Source of the DNA: Deltaproteobacteria bacterium | GTDB taxonomy: Bacteria > Myxococcota_A > UBA9160 > SZUA-336 | NCBI GenBank assembly: GCA_016875225.1 | Contig: VGRW01000016.1 | Coordinates: 1-57,698 of the forward strand | Length of the DNA: 57,698 bases | Direction of reading: 5' to 3' | In this document: in pieces, positions 1-7,669 of the stretch | Layout: each line of letters opens with the position of its first letter | Position numbering within the stretch: position 1 is the first letter of the stretch | Position numbers and translations under genes: made by a program | Notes under the pieces: generated by a model | What the model saw: the letters and a program-made list of their open reading frames with translations, nothing else | Database searches by the model: none | Told to the model about the DNA's origin: nothing

Positions 1-120
1 CCCCTCGAGCACGTGCACGACCATCGGCTTGCCGCCGACCTCGACGAACGCCTTGCTGCGGCCGCGAATCGCGCGGCTCGCGCCGCGGTCTCCGGCCACC
101 AGAATCGCCTGCACGCGCAT
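1..120 (-). CDS. Nucleotidyltransferase (NTP-transferase fold), N-terminal fragment
   Basis: Only the first 40 codons lie in the window; the gene starts with ATG at 120 and runs off the left edge. The translation opens MRVQAILVAGDRGASRAI and continues to a segment reading SKAFVEVGGKPMVVHVLEG. An N-terminal beta strand followed by a glycine-rich loop, then K-hydrophobic-V-x-GGKPM, is the hallmark of MobA/GlmU/RmlA-type enzymes, which transfer a nucleotidyl group onto a sugar phosphate or cofactor. The loop is a variant (AGDRGASR rather than AGGxGxR). The substrate cannot be told from this fragment. It diverges from the ABM-domain gene at 274, and the 153 bases between them show no clear promoter. 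Confidence 0.72.
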   Translation of the reverse strand, partial: MRVQAILVAGDRGASRAIRGRSKAFVEVGGKPMVVHVLEG

Positions 121-273
121 GCCCAATGGTGACCCGACACGAGGAAAAGTGATACCCCGCCCGGGCTTGCGGGAGTCCAACCGACGGCAGCAAGCGCGCG
201 ACCCGCCGCCCCAATTGCCCGTCGCGCGAGGCTTCGTGCAGACTACCGGCACGACGACTCGAGAGGAGCAGAG

Positions 274-555
274 ATGCCCAGCGTAGTGGCCACCCTGAAG
301 GTGAAGAAGGACAAGATCGACGAGGCCAGGAGCTTCCTGCGCACGCTCGCGGCAACCGTGCGCGCGAACGAGCCGGGCACGACGGCCTACGTCTTCCACC
401 AGCGCAAGGACGATCCCAGCGTCTTCGTCGTGTACGAGAAGTACGCCAGCGACGAGGCGTTCAAGAAGCACGGCGAGAACCTGCGCGCCCAGGGGGCCGG
501 CTTCGTCGCGATCCTCGACGGGCGGCCCGAGATCGTGATGCTCGACGAGATCTAA
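274..555 (+). CDS. ABM-domain protein (putative quinol monooxygenase)
   Basis: This 93-residue protein is a single ferredoxin-like ABM (antibiotic biosynthesis monooxygenase) domain. Visible features are an opening beta strand (VVATLKVKKDKIDEA), the central PGTTAYVFHQRKDDPSVFVVYEKYAS segment (two strands, described in part) and the DEAFKKHGENL helix. Members are small dimeric cofactor-free oxygenases, or stress and catabolic proteins acting on quinols or reactive carbonyls; the substrate here is unknown. The ATG follows a GAGGAG ribosome site at good spacing. A 40-base gap separates it from the SGNH hydrolase downstream, so the two may be co-transcribed. Confidence 0.8.
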   Translation: MPSVVATLKVKKDKIDEARSFLRTLAATVRANEPGTTAYVFHQRKDDPSVFVVYEKYASDEAFKKHGENLRAQGAGFVAILDGRPEIVMLDEI

Positions 556-595
556 GACCGGCCAAGCCGAAACAGCGCCGGGAGAGCGAGCCGCG

Positions 596-1711
596 ATGAT
601 CCGCAACCTGGGGGTGAGCCTGCTCGCGATCCTGTTGGCGCTCGCCGTCTGTGAGGGGCTCTTGCGCCTGTTCGGCGCCGACGTTCTGCCCAAGCCGGAC
701 CTCTACGTGATGGATCCCGAGGTGGGCAAGCGCATGCGCCCCGGCTGGGAAGGCGACGAGTTCAAGGCGCCGGTCAAGATCAACTCGAAGGGCCTGCGCA
801 ACCCCGAGACGCCGTACGAGAAGCCCGAAGGCGTGTACCGGGTCCTGGCGGTCGGCGACTCCTGGACGTTCGGATTTCGCATGAACGAGCCGGACGCCTA
901 CCCGAGGCAGCTCGAGCGCATCCTGAACGAGCGCGCTTCGCTGCGCGGCGATCCGCGCCGCTTCGAGGTGATCAACGCCGGCGTGATCGGATACTCGACC
1001 GACCAGGAGGCCGCCTGGCTCCGGGTCGAGGGTTGGAAGTACCAGCCCGACGTGGTGCTGCTCAGCTACTACCCGGTGAACGACACCCACAACAAGCTCG
1101 CGATCTACAAGAAGCGCTTGGCGCTGCACGAGATCCACCCCTGGCTGCTCGAGCTGGCGGAGGCGCCCAAGCGCCTGTACCTGCGGCAGTTCTGGAAAGG
1201 GGCGAAGCGCACGGTCCAGCAGCGCTTCCGGGTGGCTCGAGCGGGCGGCGACCCGAAGGCCGGCGGGACGGACTGGACCCGCGCCTATCGCGAGGGCGGC
1301 GCGGGCTGGGAGGCAGTACGCACCGCGCTGGCCGAGATCGGCCGCGACGCGCGTCCCCGCCAGATACCGGTGCTTGCGGTGCTGCTGCCGGATGCCCAGA
1401 ACCTGGAGCGCTACTCGTCCGAGTACCACCCGAAGGTCGCGCCGATGATCGCGGGAGCGGTCGCCGAGGCGGGCCTGGACTTCTTCGACCTCGAGCCGAC
1501 GTTCGCGCCGTGGAAGAACAGGGAGGACGAGGTGCGCTTCGGGGTGCTCCGCCACCCGAACGCCAAAGGCTACGGCGTCATCGCCAGCGCGGTCGCCGAC
1601 GAGCTCGGACGGCGCTACCTGGGGTGGAACGCGCCGCCGAAGGCGATGGTGGAGATGAGCGGGATCGAACCGCCGACCTCTGCGTTGCGAACGCAGCGCT
1701 CTCCCAGCTGA
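596..1711 (+). CDS. Membrane-anchored SGNH/GDSL hydrolase
   Basis: The 371-residue protein has an N-terminal hydrophobic anchor (about residues 5-22) and then an SGNH hydrolase fold. Block I is VGDSWTFG with Ser89, block II the NAG around Gly129, block III YYPVND with Asn162, and block V RHPNAKGY with His320. Such enzymes remove or transfer acyl groups on envelope glycans or lipids. The Asp that normally lies three residues before the catalytic His is Val here, so the catalytic dyad may be atypical. The frame has no stop of its own before the tRNA gene: the last ~22 codons are antisense to tRNA-Ala and the TGA at 1709-1711 lies within the tRNA D-arm complement. The native C-terminus may have been lost. 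Confidence 0.82.
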   Translation: MIRNLGVSLLAILLALAVCEGLLRLFGADVLPKPDLYVMDPEVGKRMRPGWEGDEFKAPVKINSKGLRNPETPYEKPEGVYRVLAVGDSWTFGFRMNEPDAYPRQLERILNERASLRGDPRRFEVINAGVIGYSTDQEAAWLRVEGWKYQPDVVLLSYYPVNDTHNKLAIYKKRLALHEIHPWLLELAEAPKRLYLRQFWKGAKRTVQQRFRVARAGGDPKAGGTDWTRAYREGGAGWEAVRTALAEIGRDARPRQIPVLAVLLPDAQNLERYSSEYHPKVAPMIAGAVAEAGLDFFDLEPTFAPWKNREDEVRFGVLRHPNAKGYGVIASAVADELGRRYLGWNAPPKAMVEMSGIEPPTSALRTQRSPS

Positions 1712-1722
1712 GCTACATCCCC
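1647..1722 (-). tRNA. tRNA-Ala (anticodon CGC)
   Basis: The minus strand folds into a complete 76-nt cloverleaf. The acceptor stem is GGGGATG paired with CATCTCC, with one G-U pair. The D stem is GCTC/GAGC, and the anticodon stem CTGCG/CGCAG encloses loop TTCGCAA (anticodon CGC, reading GCG). The T stem is GGCGG/CCGCT with loop TTCGATC. An encoded ACCA 3' end occupies 1647-1650. GCG is a very frequent codon in this GC-rich DNA, so a dedicated tRNA fits. It lies antisense to the 3' end of the SGNH hydrolase gene and diverges from the Hsp70 gene. Confidence 0.96.
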
Positions 1723-1812
1723 TTCCGGTAGGGGCGTACCTTAGACCCCCGCTCCGCCGCGTGCCAGCGGGGCTCCCGCTCAACGGCTGCACATCCCTGC
1801 CGATAGGGAGGC

Positions 1813-3936
1813 GTGGCCGGGCCGGTCGTCGGTATCGATCTCGGAACGCTGAACAGCTGCGTCGCCGTCGTGAAGGACGGCAAGGCGGTGGTTCTGGCGG
1901 ACGAGGCCCGCACCACGACCCCCTCCTGCGTGGCGATCCACCAGGGGCGGGAGCTGGTCGGAGCCGCCGCCCGACGCCACGCGGTCACCTCGCCGCAGAG
2001 CACGGTGATCGCCGTGAAGCGCCTGATGGGCCACGCCTTCGATTCGGACGAGGTCCGCGCCGCCGCCGCGCGCGTGCCCTACACGCTCTCGGCGAGCCCG
2101 CTCGGCGGCGTGGTGCTCGAGGTAGAGAACTCGCAGCTCACGCCCGTGGAGGTCTCGGCGAAGATCCTCGCGCGAGTCCGCGAGGTTGCCGAGAAGGCGC
2201 TCGGCGAGCCGGTGACGCGAGCGGTGATCTCCGTCCCCGCCCACTTCAACGACGTGCAGCGCAAGGCGACCAAGCTCGCCGCGGAGCGCGCCGGCCTCGA
2301 GGTCCTGCGGCTGATCAACGAGCCGACGGCCGCTGCGTTCGCCTACGGGTACAAGAAGCACCAGGACTTCACGCTCGCCGTCTACGATCTGGGCGGAGGC
2401 ACGTTCGACGTCACCGTGATGCGCGCCCGCGGCGACACCTTCGAGGTGGTCGCGACCGACGGCGACTCGTACTTGGGCGGCGAGGACTTCGACTACGCGA
2501 TCGCGGAGTGGCTCGAGAGCGAGTTCAACGCCGAGCACGGGAGCGATCTCTCGACCCAGCAGGCCGCGCGGCTGCGCCTGAAGGAGGCCGCCGAGAAGGC
2601 CAAGGTCGAGCTCGCCGCGGCCGAGGTCGCGCAGATCGACCTGCCGTTCCTCGCGGTGCTTCCGGACGGCAGTCGCGTGAACTTCTCGCGCACGCTCTCG
2701 CGCCAGAAGCTCGCGGACCTGTGCAAGCCCTTGATCGAGCGCACGCTCGAGCTCTGCGACCGCTGTCTCTCCACCGCCCGCATCGTGCGCGGCGAGGTCG
2801 GCGAGGTTCTTCTCGTCGGGGGTCAGAGCCGCATGCTCGCGGTGCGAGACGCGGTCAAGTCGTACTTCGCCAAGGAGCCGCGCCGGGACATCAACCCCGA
2901 CGAGGTGGTCGCGATCGGCGCGGCGCTCTACGCATACTCGATCTCGGCCGACGAGCTCCAGCAGGCGGCCGTCGACGCCGCCGAGGACGCGTACGACGTC
3001 GCGGTGCGGCGCACCGAGGTCGCGCGCAAGATCGTGCGCGAGGTCGAGGATCTGCGCGCGAAGCCCCTGGATGATCGGGGTCTCGCGGCGCGCCTGCAGA
3101 CGCTGCTCGCGGCCACGCAGGCGGACGGCACGATCCCGCCCGAGTTCAACGACACCACCGTTCCCGGCTCGATCGGGCCGATCACCTTCGGTGTCAGCGA
3201 GTCGCAGGAAGACGACTCGCCGCGCATGCTGGAGCCCGCGCACGAGCCGCTGCAGCTCGAGGGGCTGCTGGGAAACTCCGCCGGCGGCGACAGCGAGCTT
3301 CCATCGGCGGTCAAGGATCTCAAGGACGAGCTGCTGCAGCTCGACTACAAGGCCGCGGAGCTGATCGAGCAGCTCGCCGTCGACGTGCGCGACGGCGAGG
3401 CGTCGAAGCTGCTCGAGGTCGCGAAGGAGCGGCTCAGCGACAACCTCGAGGTCGCGAAGGACGCGTCCGACGAGGTCGTCGAGCAGATCAAATCCGCCGT
3501 CGAGCACAAGCAGGCGCGGCGCGTGAATCTTCGCGACGTGACGTCGCTTCCGCTGGGGATCGCCAGCGCCGGAAACATCTTCACCGTGCTGATCGATCAG
3601 AACGTCGTCGTTCCCACCGAGCTGAAGCGCGTCTTCACGACCCATCAGGACGGCCAGGCCGAGGTCGAGATCCGCGTCTTCCAGGGACGCGCCCGCAACG
3701 TCGGCGACAACCAGCTGCTCGGCTCCTTCGTGCTCGAGGGCATCGCTCCGGCCCGGCGCATGGAGCCGAAGATCGAGGTCGCCTTCCGCATCGACGAGAA
3801 CGGCATCCTGGCGGTTCGCGCGTGCGATGCGGAGTCCGGCGCGCAGCAGGGCATCCGGATCGAGGACCCGCTCGGCCTGCAGCAGGTCGAGCCGGCCGAG
3901 CCCGCTGGCGAAGACGGTCTGGACGTCGAGCGCTAG
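1813..3936 (+). CDS. Hsp70/DnaK-family protein with rearranged C-terminal half
   Basis: The 707-residue protein begins with a complete Hsp70 ATPase domain (residues 1 to ~378): phosphate-1 loop VGIDLGTLNSCVAVV, connect-1 NEPTAAAFAYG, phosphate-2 YDLGGGTFDV (191-200) and adenosine motif VLLVGGQSRM. A predicted helical, acidic region of ~190 residues (380-570) comes next. Only then is there a substrate-binding beta domain (about 571-690), which opens with DVTSLPLGI, the equivalent of DnaK's DVTPLSLGI. No helical lid follows it. Canonical DnaK has linker, beta domain and lid in that order, so here a helical segment has been placed ahead of the beta domain. It is probably a specialised ATP-dependent chaperone rather than the housekeeping DnaK; no dnaJ or grpE is adjacent. 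The GTG start follows GGGAGG very closely, and its stop overlaps the convergent gene by 4 bases. Confidence 0.88.
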   Translation: MAGPVVGIDLGTLNSCVAVVKDGKAVVLADEARTTTPSCVAIHQGRELVGAAARRHAVTSPQSTVIAVKRLMGHAFDSDEVRAAAARVPYTLSASPLGGVVLEVENSQLTPVEVSAKILARVREVAEKALGEPVTRAVISVPAHFNDVQRKATKLAAERAGLEVLRLINEPTAAAFAYGYKKHQDFTLAVYDLGGGTFDVTVMRARGDTFEVVATDGDSYLGGEDFDYAIAEWLESEFNAEHGSDLSTQQAARLRLKEAAEKAKVELAAAEVAQIDLPFLAVLPDGSRVNFSRTLSRQKLADLCKPLIERTLELCDRCLSTARIVRGEVGEVLLVGGQSRMLAVRDAVKSYFAKEPRRDINPDEVVAIGAALYAYSISADELQQAAVDAAEDAYDVAVRRTEVARKIVREVEDLRAKPLDDRGLAARLQTLLAATQADGTIPPEFNDTTVPGSIGPITFGVSESQEDDSPRMLEPAHEPLQLEGLLGNSAGGDSELPSAVKDLKDELLQLDYKAAELIEQLAVDVRDGEASKLLEVAKERLSDNLEVAKDASDEVVEQIKSAVEHKQARRVNLRDVTSLPLGIASAGNIFTVLIDQNVVVPTELKRVFTTHQDGQAEVEIRVFQGRARNVGDNQLLGSFVLEGIAPARRMEPKIEVAFRIDENGILAVRACDAESGAQQGIRIEDPLGLQQVEPAEPAGEDGLDVER

Positions 3937-5558
3937 GCGCCCGACCCGGAGCTCTTCTTGCCGAGCGCGCCCGCTGGATGCCGCCTGGCGTAGTCCTCGC
4001 GGGTGAATCCCTTCGCTTCCTGGAGCGCCACCGACAGCGCGGCCAGAACCAGCGTCTCGGCCAGGATGCTCGCGCGCGGCGCGAAGCCGAGCGCGTCGCC
4101 CTCCTCCGAGACGTGCGCCGCGAGCACGACGTCGGCCTCGCGCGCGAGCGCGGAGTCCGGGTTTCCGGTCACCGCGATCAGCTTCGCCCCGAAGCGCTGA
4201 AGCGCCGCGACCCCGCGCAGCAGCTCTTCGGTTCCGCCGCTGTTCGAGATCGCGATCACGACGTCGCCGGGCCGGGTCTGTCCGACGCTTCCGTGTGTCA
4301 CTTCGGTGCCGTGCAGGAACGAGGCGGGCGTGCCCGTGCTCGAGAGCAGCGAAGCCGCGTAGCGCGCGACGTGCTCCGGCTTTCCCACACCCGTGACGTG
4401 CACGCGGCCACCCGCGCTCTCCGCGGCGAGGATCAGGTCCGCCGCCGCGGTGAGCGCCGCGAGGTCGGCGCGCGCGGCCACGTTCGCGAGCTCGCCCGGG
4501 ACGACCTTCAGGAACTGCTCGAGCGCGCGGGTCGCCGAGTTCGCGTCGCGGCCGAGCGGCCGCAGCACGAGCGGGCCGCCACCGAGCGCGGCGTAGAGTT
4601 CGAGGACGCGCGCGCGCGCCTGCTCGGGCGCATCGGGGAAGGCTCCGATCTGCTCGCAGCAGGCGCCGCCGGCGGCATTCCCGAGCTTGGCCGCGCTCTC
4701 CAGATCGAGCCCCGCGTGCAGCCCGGCGAGCAGACCGCCGAGGAAGGCGTCGCCCGCGCCGGTGGTGTCGACGACGCGAACCTGCGCCGCCGGCACCGCG
4801 ATCGCCTCGCCCTCGGCGAGCAGAAGCGAGCCGGCGGGGCCGAGCGTGAGCGCGATCAGCTTCGCGCCCGTGCGCTCGGCGAGCTCGAGCGCGCGCGAGC
4901 GAGCCGCGCCTGGTGCGACCAGCCCGTCGAGCGCGGCGAGCGACGGCTTGATCACGTCGGCGAGGCGGAGCACCGCGAGAAGCTCCTTTTCGCTGCCGAG
5001 CGCGGGCACCGCGTCGGCGAGCGAGACGTCGAGATCGACGACGGTCCGCGCGCCTGCCGCACGCGCCAGCTCGAGCACCCTTCGCACCGTCGCGAGCGGA
5101 AGCTGCGAGACTTCACTCGTGACCACGCTCGCATCCGCGACGATCGTCGCGTGCTGCGCCTCGACCTCGGCGGCGGTGTACTCACCGGTCGCCCCGCGCG
5201 CCATGTAGATCGCGCGCGCGCCGCTCGGATCGACGTAGACCTGCGCGAACGACGACGCGCTGCCGTCGCGCAGGATGCGATGCGCGATTCCGATCCGCTC
5301 CATTCCCGCACGCAGGAGGCGACCGTTCGGATCGTCGCCTTGTTTGCCGAAGATGACCGTGCGCAGCCCCAGCAATCGCGCCCAGCCCAGATGGTTCAGC
5401 ACCACGCCGCCGACCAGTCTGCGCACGACGTTGCCGCGCTCGTCGCTGCGCAGCAGGCTCTTCTCGTCGGCGCCGAGGATGCGCTTGGCCAGGTGGATCT
5501 CGTCGACCACCATGCTGCCCGTGCCCGCGACGTCCCAGGACTTCGCGCGCGCGCTCAC
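3933..5558 (-). CDS. PfkB-family sugar kinase fused to SIS-domain sugar-phosphate isomerase
   Basis: The 541-residue protein joins two enzymes. Residues 1 to ~320 are a ribokinase/PfkB kinase: VDTTGAGDAFLGGLLAGL is the PfkB signature 2, with catalytic-base Asp270 and the anion-hole GAG. Residues ~365-541 are a SIS domain of the KpsF/GutQ (arabinose-5-phosphate isomerase) type: TGVGKPEHVARYAASLLSS, then DVVIAISNSGGTEE, ending in the family hallmark REDYARRHPAGALG-like segment (here TREDYARRHPAGALG). A GTG start at 5558 is chosen because GGAGGAG precedes it and it shares GTGA with the stop of the DapA-family gene. The domain pair suggests consecutive phosphorylation and isomerisation of one sugar released by the upstream lyase. 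The substrate is inference only. Confidence 0.85.
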   Translation of the reverse strand: MSARAKSWDVAGTGSMVVDEIHLAKRILGADEKSLLRSDERGNVVRRLVGGVVLNHLGWARLLGLRTVIFGKQGDDPNGRLLRAGMERIGIAHRILRDGSASSFAQVYVDPSGARAIYMARGATGEYTAAEVEAQHATIVADASVVTSEVSQLPLATVRRVLELARAAGARTVVDLDVSLADAVPALGSEKELLAVLRLADVIKPSLAALDGLVAPGAARSRALELAERTGAKLIALTLGPAGSLLLAEGEAIAVPAAQVRVVDTTGAGDAFLGGLLAGLHAGLDLESAAKLGNAAGGACCEQIGAFPDAPEQARARVLELYAALGGGPLVLRPLGRDANSATRALEQFLKVVPGELANVAARADLAALTAAADLILAAESAGGRVHVTGVGKPEHVARYAASLLSSTGTPASFLHGTEVTHGSVGQTRPGDVVIAISNSGGTEELLRGVAALQRFGAKLIAVTGNPDSALAREADVVLAAHVSEEGDALGFAPRASILAETLVLAALSVALQEAKGFTREDYARRHPAGALGKKSSGSGA

Positions 5559-6655
5559 GGCTCCTCCGCGCATTCGGGGTCCGAGCACCAGCGGGCGGGC
5601 AGCGCCTTCGAGAAGCCCTGGCAGAGCCGCTCCAGCGCGTCGTCGAAACGCGCCGCTTCGTCGGCGGCGAATGCCGCGGTTCCGCGCGCGACGGCGTCGC
5701 TCGAGAGCACCCCGCGGCGCAGCAGCCCGCGCTTCAGCGCGGCCAGGCTCCGTTTGCCGGACGCGAAGCGGTAGCTGGCGGAGAAGGCGCGGAAGAGCGC
5801 GGCGAGCTCGTCCATGCGCTCGACATCGCCCGCGCTCGCCACCTGCCAGGCACGCCGCCACTCGCGAGGAAACAGGTTCGCGGGCCCGGAGACCACCCCG
5901 GCCGGGAGCAGATCGTGGAGCAGGAAGCGGTTCCAATGCTCGCGCAGAACGGCGAGCAGGCCGGTGCGGGGGCGCATCATCTCGAGGATGTGCATCGCTT
6001 CGCCGACGTAGATGCCGAACGCACCCAGGTCGCGGAACTGTCGCGCGGCCTTGGTGTAGTGGCCCAGCTTGCGCGCGGGCGCCGAGACCTTGATCCCGCG
6101 CACGAAGTCGAGCCGCGAGAGCTGCTTCACCCACTTCGTGCGCAGGTGCGCGACGTCACCCGCCGAGATGTCCGCGTTGTCGTACAGGAAGATCGGGAGC
6201 CGGTGGTCGCGCGCGTCGAGCAGGTCGGCGATGTCGCGCGTGACGAAGCGCACCGGATCGTCGACGTCGCGGATCGCCAGCGGAGCGATCACGCCGGCGT
6301 GCGCCCCGAGATCGAGCGCGAGCTCGAGCGTCTCGAGCGTCTCCTCGCGCGTCGGTGCGGTCAGACCGACCCAGGCTTCCACCGGCTGGTGCCCGGCCTG
6401 CGCGAGCCGCGCCTCGTGCTTGCGCGTCTCTTCGACCACGACACGGATCACGCGGTGGCGGCGCGTCTGGTCCAGGCGGTTCCACTCGCCGGTCGTGCCC
6501 ATCACGAAGATCACGTCGGCGCCGCGGCCCTCCTGGATCAGGTAGCGCACCAGGCGACGCTGATCGGCGTCGATCGGCTCGCCGCCCGCGTCGAGGCAGG
6601 TGATGCAGGGGATCGAGAGACCGCTGCGCGGCCGGTAGTCCTCGAGCGTGCGCAC
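5555..6655 (-). CDS. DapA/NanA-family class I aldolase or synthase
   Basis: This 366-residue TIM-barrel protein belongs to the dihydrodipicolinate synthase/N-acetylneuraminate lyase family, which forms a Schiff base with pyruvate or another keto acid. Visible features are the GTTGEWN carboxylate-binding loop (53-59), the tyrosine of FLYDN (Tyr158) and the Schiff-base lysine of VRGIKVSA (Lys189). It is longer than the typical ~295 residues, with extra C-terminal helices carrying many Arg and Ala residues. It lies between an ABC importer and a kinase/isomerase fusion in one operon, so a catabolic lyase (keto-deoxy sugar or nonulosonic acid type) fits better than lysine synthesis. The start is GTG at 6655, 9 bases after the permease stop. 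Confidence 0.82.
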   Translation of the reverse strand: MRTLEDYRPRSGLSIPCITCLDAGGEPIDADQRRLVRYLIQEGRGADVIFVMGTTGEWNRLDQTRRHRVIRVVVEETRKHEARLAQAGHQPVEAWVGLTAPTREETLETLELALDLGAHAGVIAPLAIRDVDDPVRFVTRDIADLLDARDHRLPIFLYDNADISAGDVAHLRTKWVKQLSRLDFVRGIKVSAPARKLGHYTKAARQFRDLGAFGIYVGEAMHILEMMRPRTGLLAVLREHWNRFLLHDLLPAGVVSGPANLFPREWRRAWQVASAGDVERMDELAALFRAFSASYRFASGKRSLAALKRGLLRRGVLSSDAVARGTAAFAADEAARFDDALERLCQGFSKALPARWCSDPECAEEP

Positions 6656-6664
6656 GCCCCGAAC

Positions 6665-7669
6665 TTACGTCCCCTGCCGGCGCGGGTCGAGGGCGTCGCG
6701 GAGCCCGTCGCCGAGCAGGTTGTAGGCGGTCACCGTGACGAAGATCGCGGCGCCCGGGAAGACGGCGAGCCACCAGGCGGTGGTGTTGGACTGCGCGACC
6801 GCCAGGATCGAGCCCCAGGTGACGACGTGCGCGGGCACTCCGATGCCCAGGAACGACAGCCCCGACTCGGTCAGGATCGCGCTCGCCACGCCGAACGACA
6901 TCGACACCAGCACGGGCGCGATCGCGTTGGGCAGGATGTGGCGAAGCATGATCCGAGTGTCTCGCGCGCCGAGACTCTGGGCCGCCGCGACGTAGTCCAT
7001 CGCGCGCACGCGCAGGAACTCGCTGCGGATCAGCCGTGCGATCCCGACCCAGCCCGTGAGTCCGAGAATGACCATGATGAGATAGATCGAGGGCTTGAAG
7101 ACCGCGGCGACGGTGATGATCAGGAAGAAGGTCGGGATTCCGAGCATGACTTCGAAGATCCGCGAGAGCAGAAGGTCCGCCGGTCCACCGTAATAGCCGG
7201 CGATCCCCCCGAGCAGCACGCCGATCGACGCCTGGATCGCGACGACCACGAGACCGATCGTGAGCGAGACGCGTATGCCGTGGATCAGTCCGGCGGCGAC
7301 GTCCCGCCCCAGGCCGTCGGTGCCGAGCCAGTGCGCGGAGGAGGGCGGCTCGAAGACGTCGCCGCTGATGTCCGGCACCGTCGCGCTGTAGGGGATCGGC
7401 GGCCAGAGCACGACGTCGGCCGATTCCGCGAGCTTGGAGAAGCGCTGATTCGCGAGCTGCGCCGGCCACTGCCGCAGGCCGAGCCAGACCTGGTAGTCGA
7501 TCAGCACCGGGAAGTGGCTCTCGCCTTCGAGCTCGATGTAGTACGGCTTGTCGTTGGCCACGAAGTCGGCGGCCAGCGCGAGCGTCGCGAGCAGGCCGAT
7601 CACGGCCATGCCGAACACCGCGCGCCGCTCGCGCAGGACTCCTCGCCAGACGCGGCCGCCGCCACTCAC
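6665..7669 (-). CDS. ABC transporter permease, DppC/OppC type
   Basis: The 334-residue inner-membrane protein has an N-terminal membrane segment (about residues 14-34), a long extracytoplasmic loop, and a BPD_transp_1 core. The EAA-like loop YVAAAQSLGARDTRIMLRHI couples to the ATPases. The motif HWLGTDGLGRDVAAGLIHGIR is the classic DppC/OppC signature (HxLGTDxxGRD). It pairs with the DppB-type permease, whose stop it overlaps (GTGA), so translation is probably coupled. No ATPase gene of this system lies in the operon; the ATP-binding subunits must be encoded elsewhere. The loop of ~100 residues between the first and second membrane segments is longer than usual. Confidence 0.88.
   Translation of the reverse strand: MSGGGRVWRGVLRERRAVFGMAVIGLLATLALAADFVANDKPYYIELEGESHFPVLIDYQVWLGLRQWPAQLANQRFSKLAESADVVLWPPIPYSATVPDISGDVFEPPSSAHWLGTDGLGRDVAAGLIHGIRVSLTIGLVVVAIQASIGVLLGGIAGYYGGPADLLLSRIFEVMLGIPTFFLIITVAAVFKPSIYLIMVILGLTGWVGIARLIRSEFLRVRAMDYVAAAQSLGARDTRIMLRHILPNAIAPVLVSMSFGVASAILTESGLSFLGIGVPAHVVTWGSILAVAQSNTTAWWLAVFPGAAIFVTVTAYNLLGDGLRDALDPRRQGT

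Noticed and set aside
461-1792. Long minus-strand open frame opposite the SGNH hydrolase
   Set aside because: Arg/Leu/His-rich composition with no motif; it is the reverse-frame shadow of a GC-rich gene and also runs through the tRNA.
1780-3645. Minus-strand open frame of about 620 codons opposite the Hsp70 gene
   Set aside because: The plus-strand Hsp70 has all family motifs; the antisense frame has none and reflects third-position GC bias.
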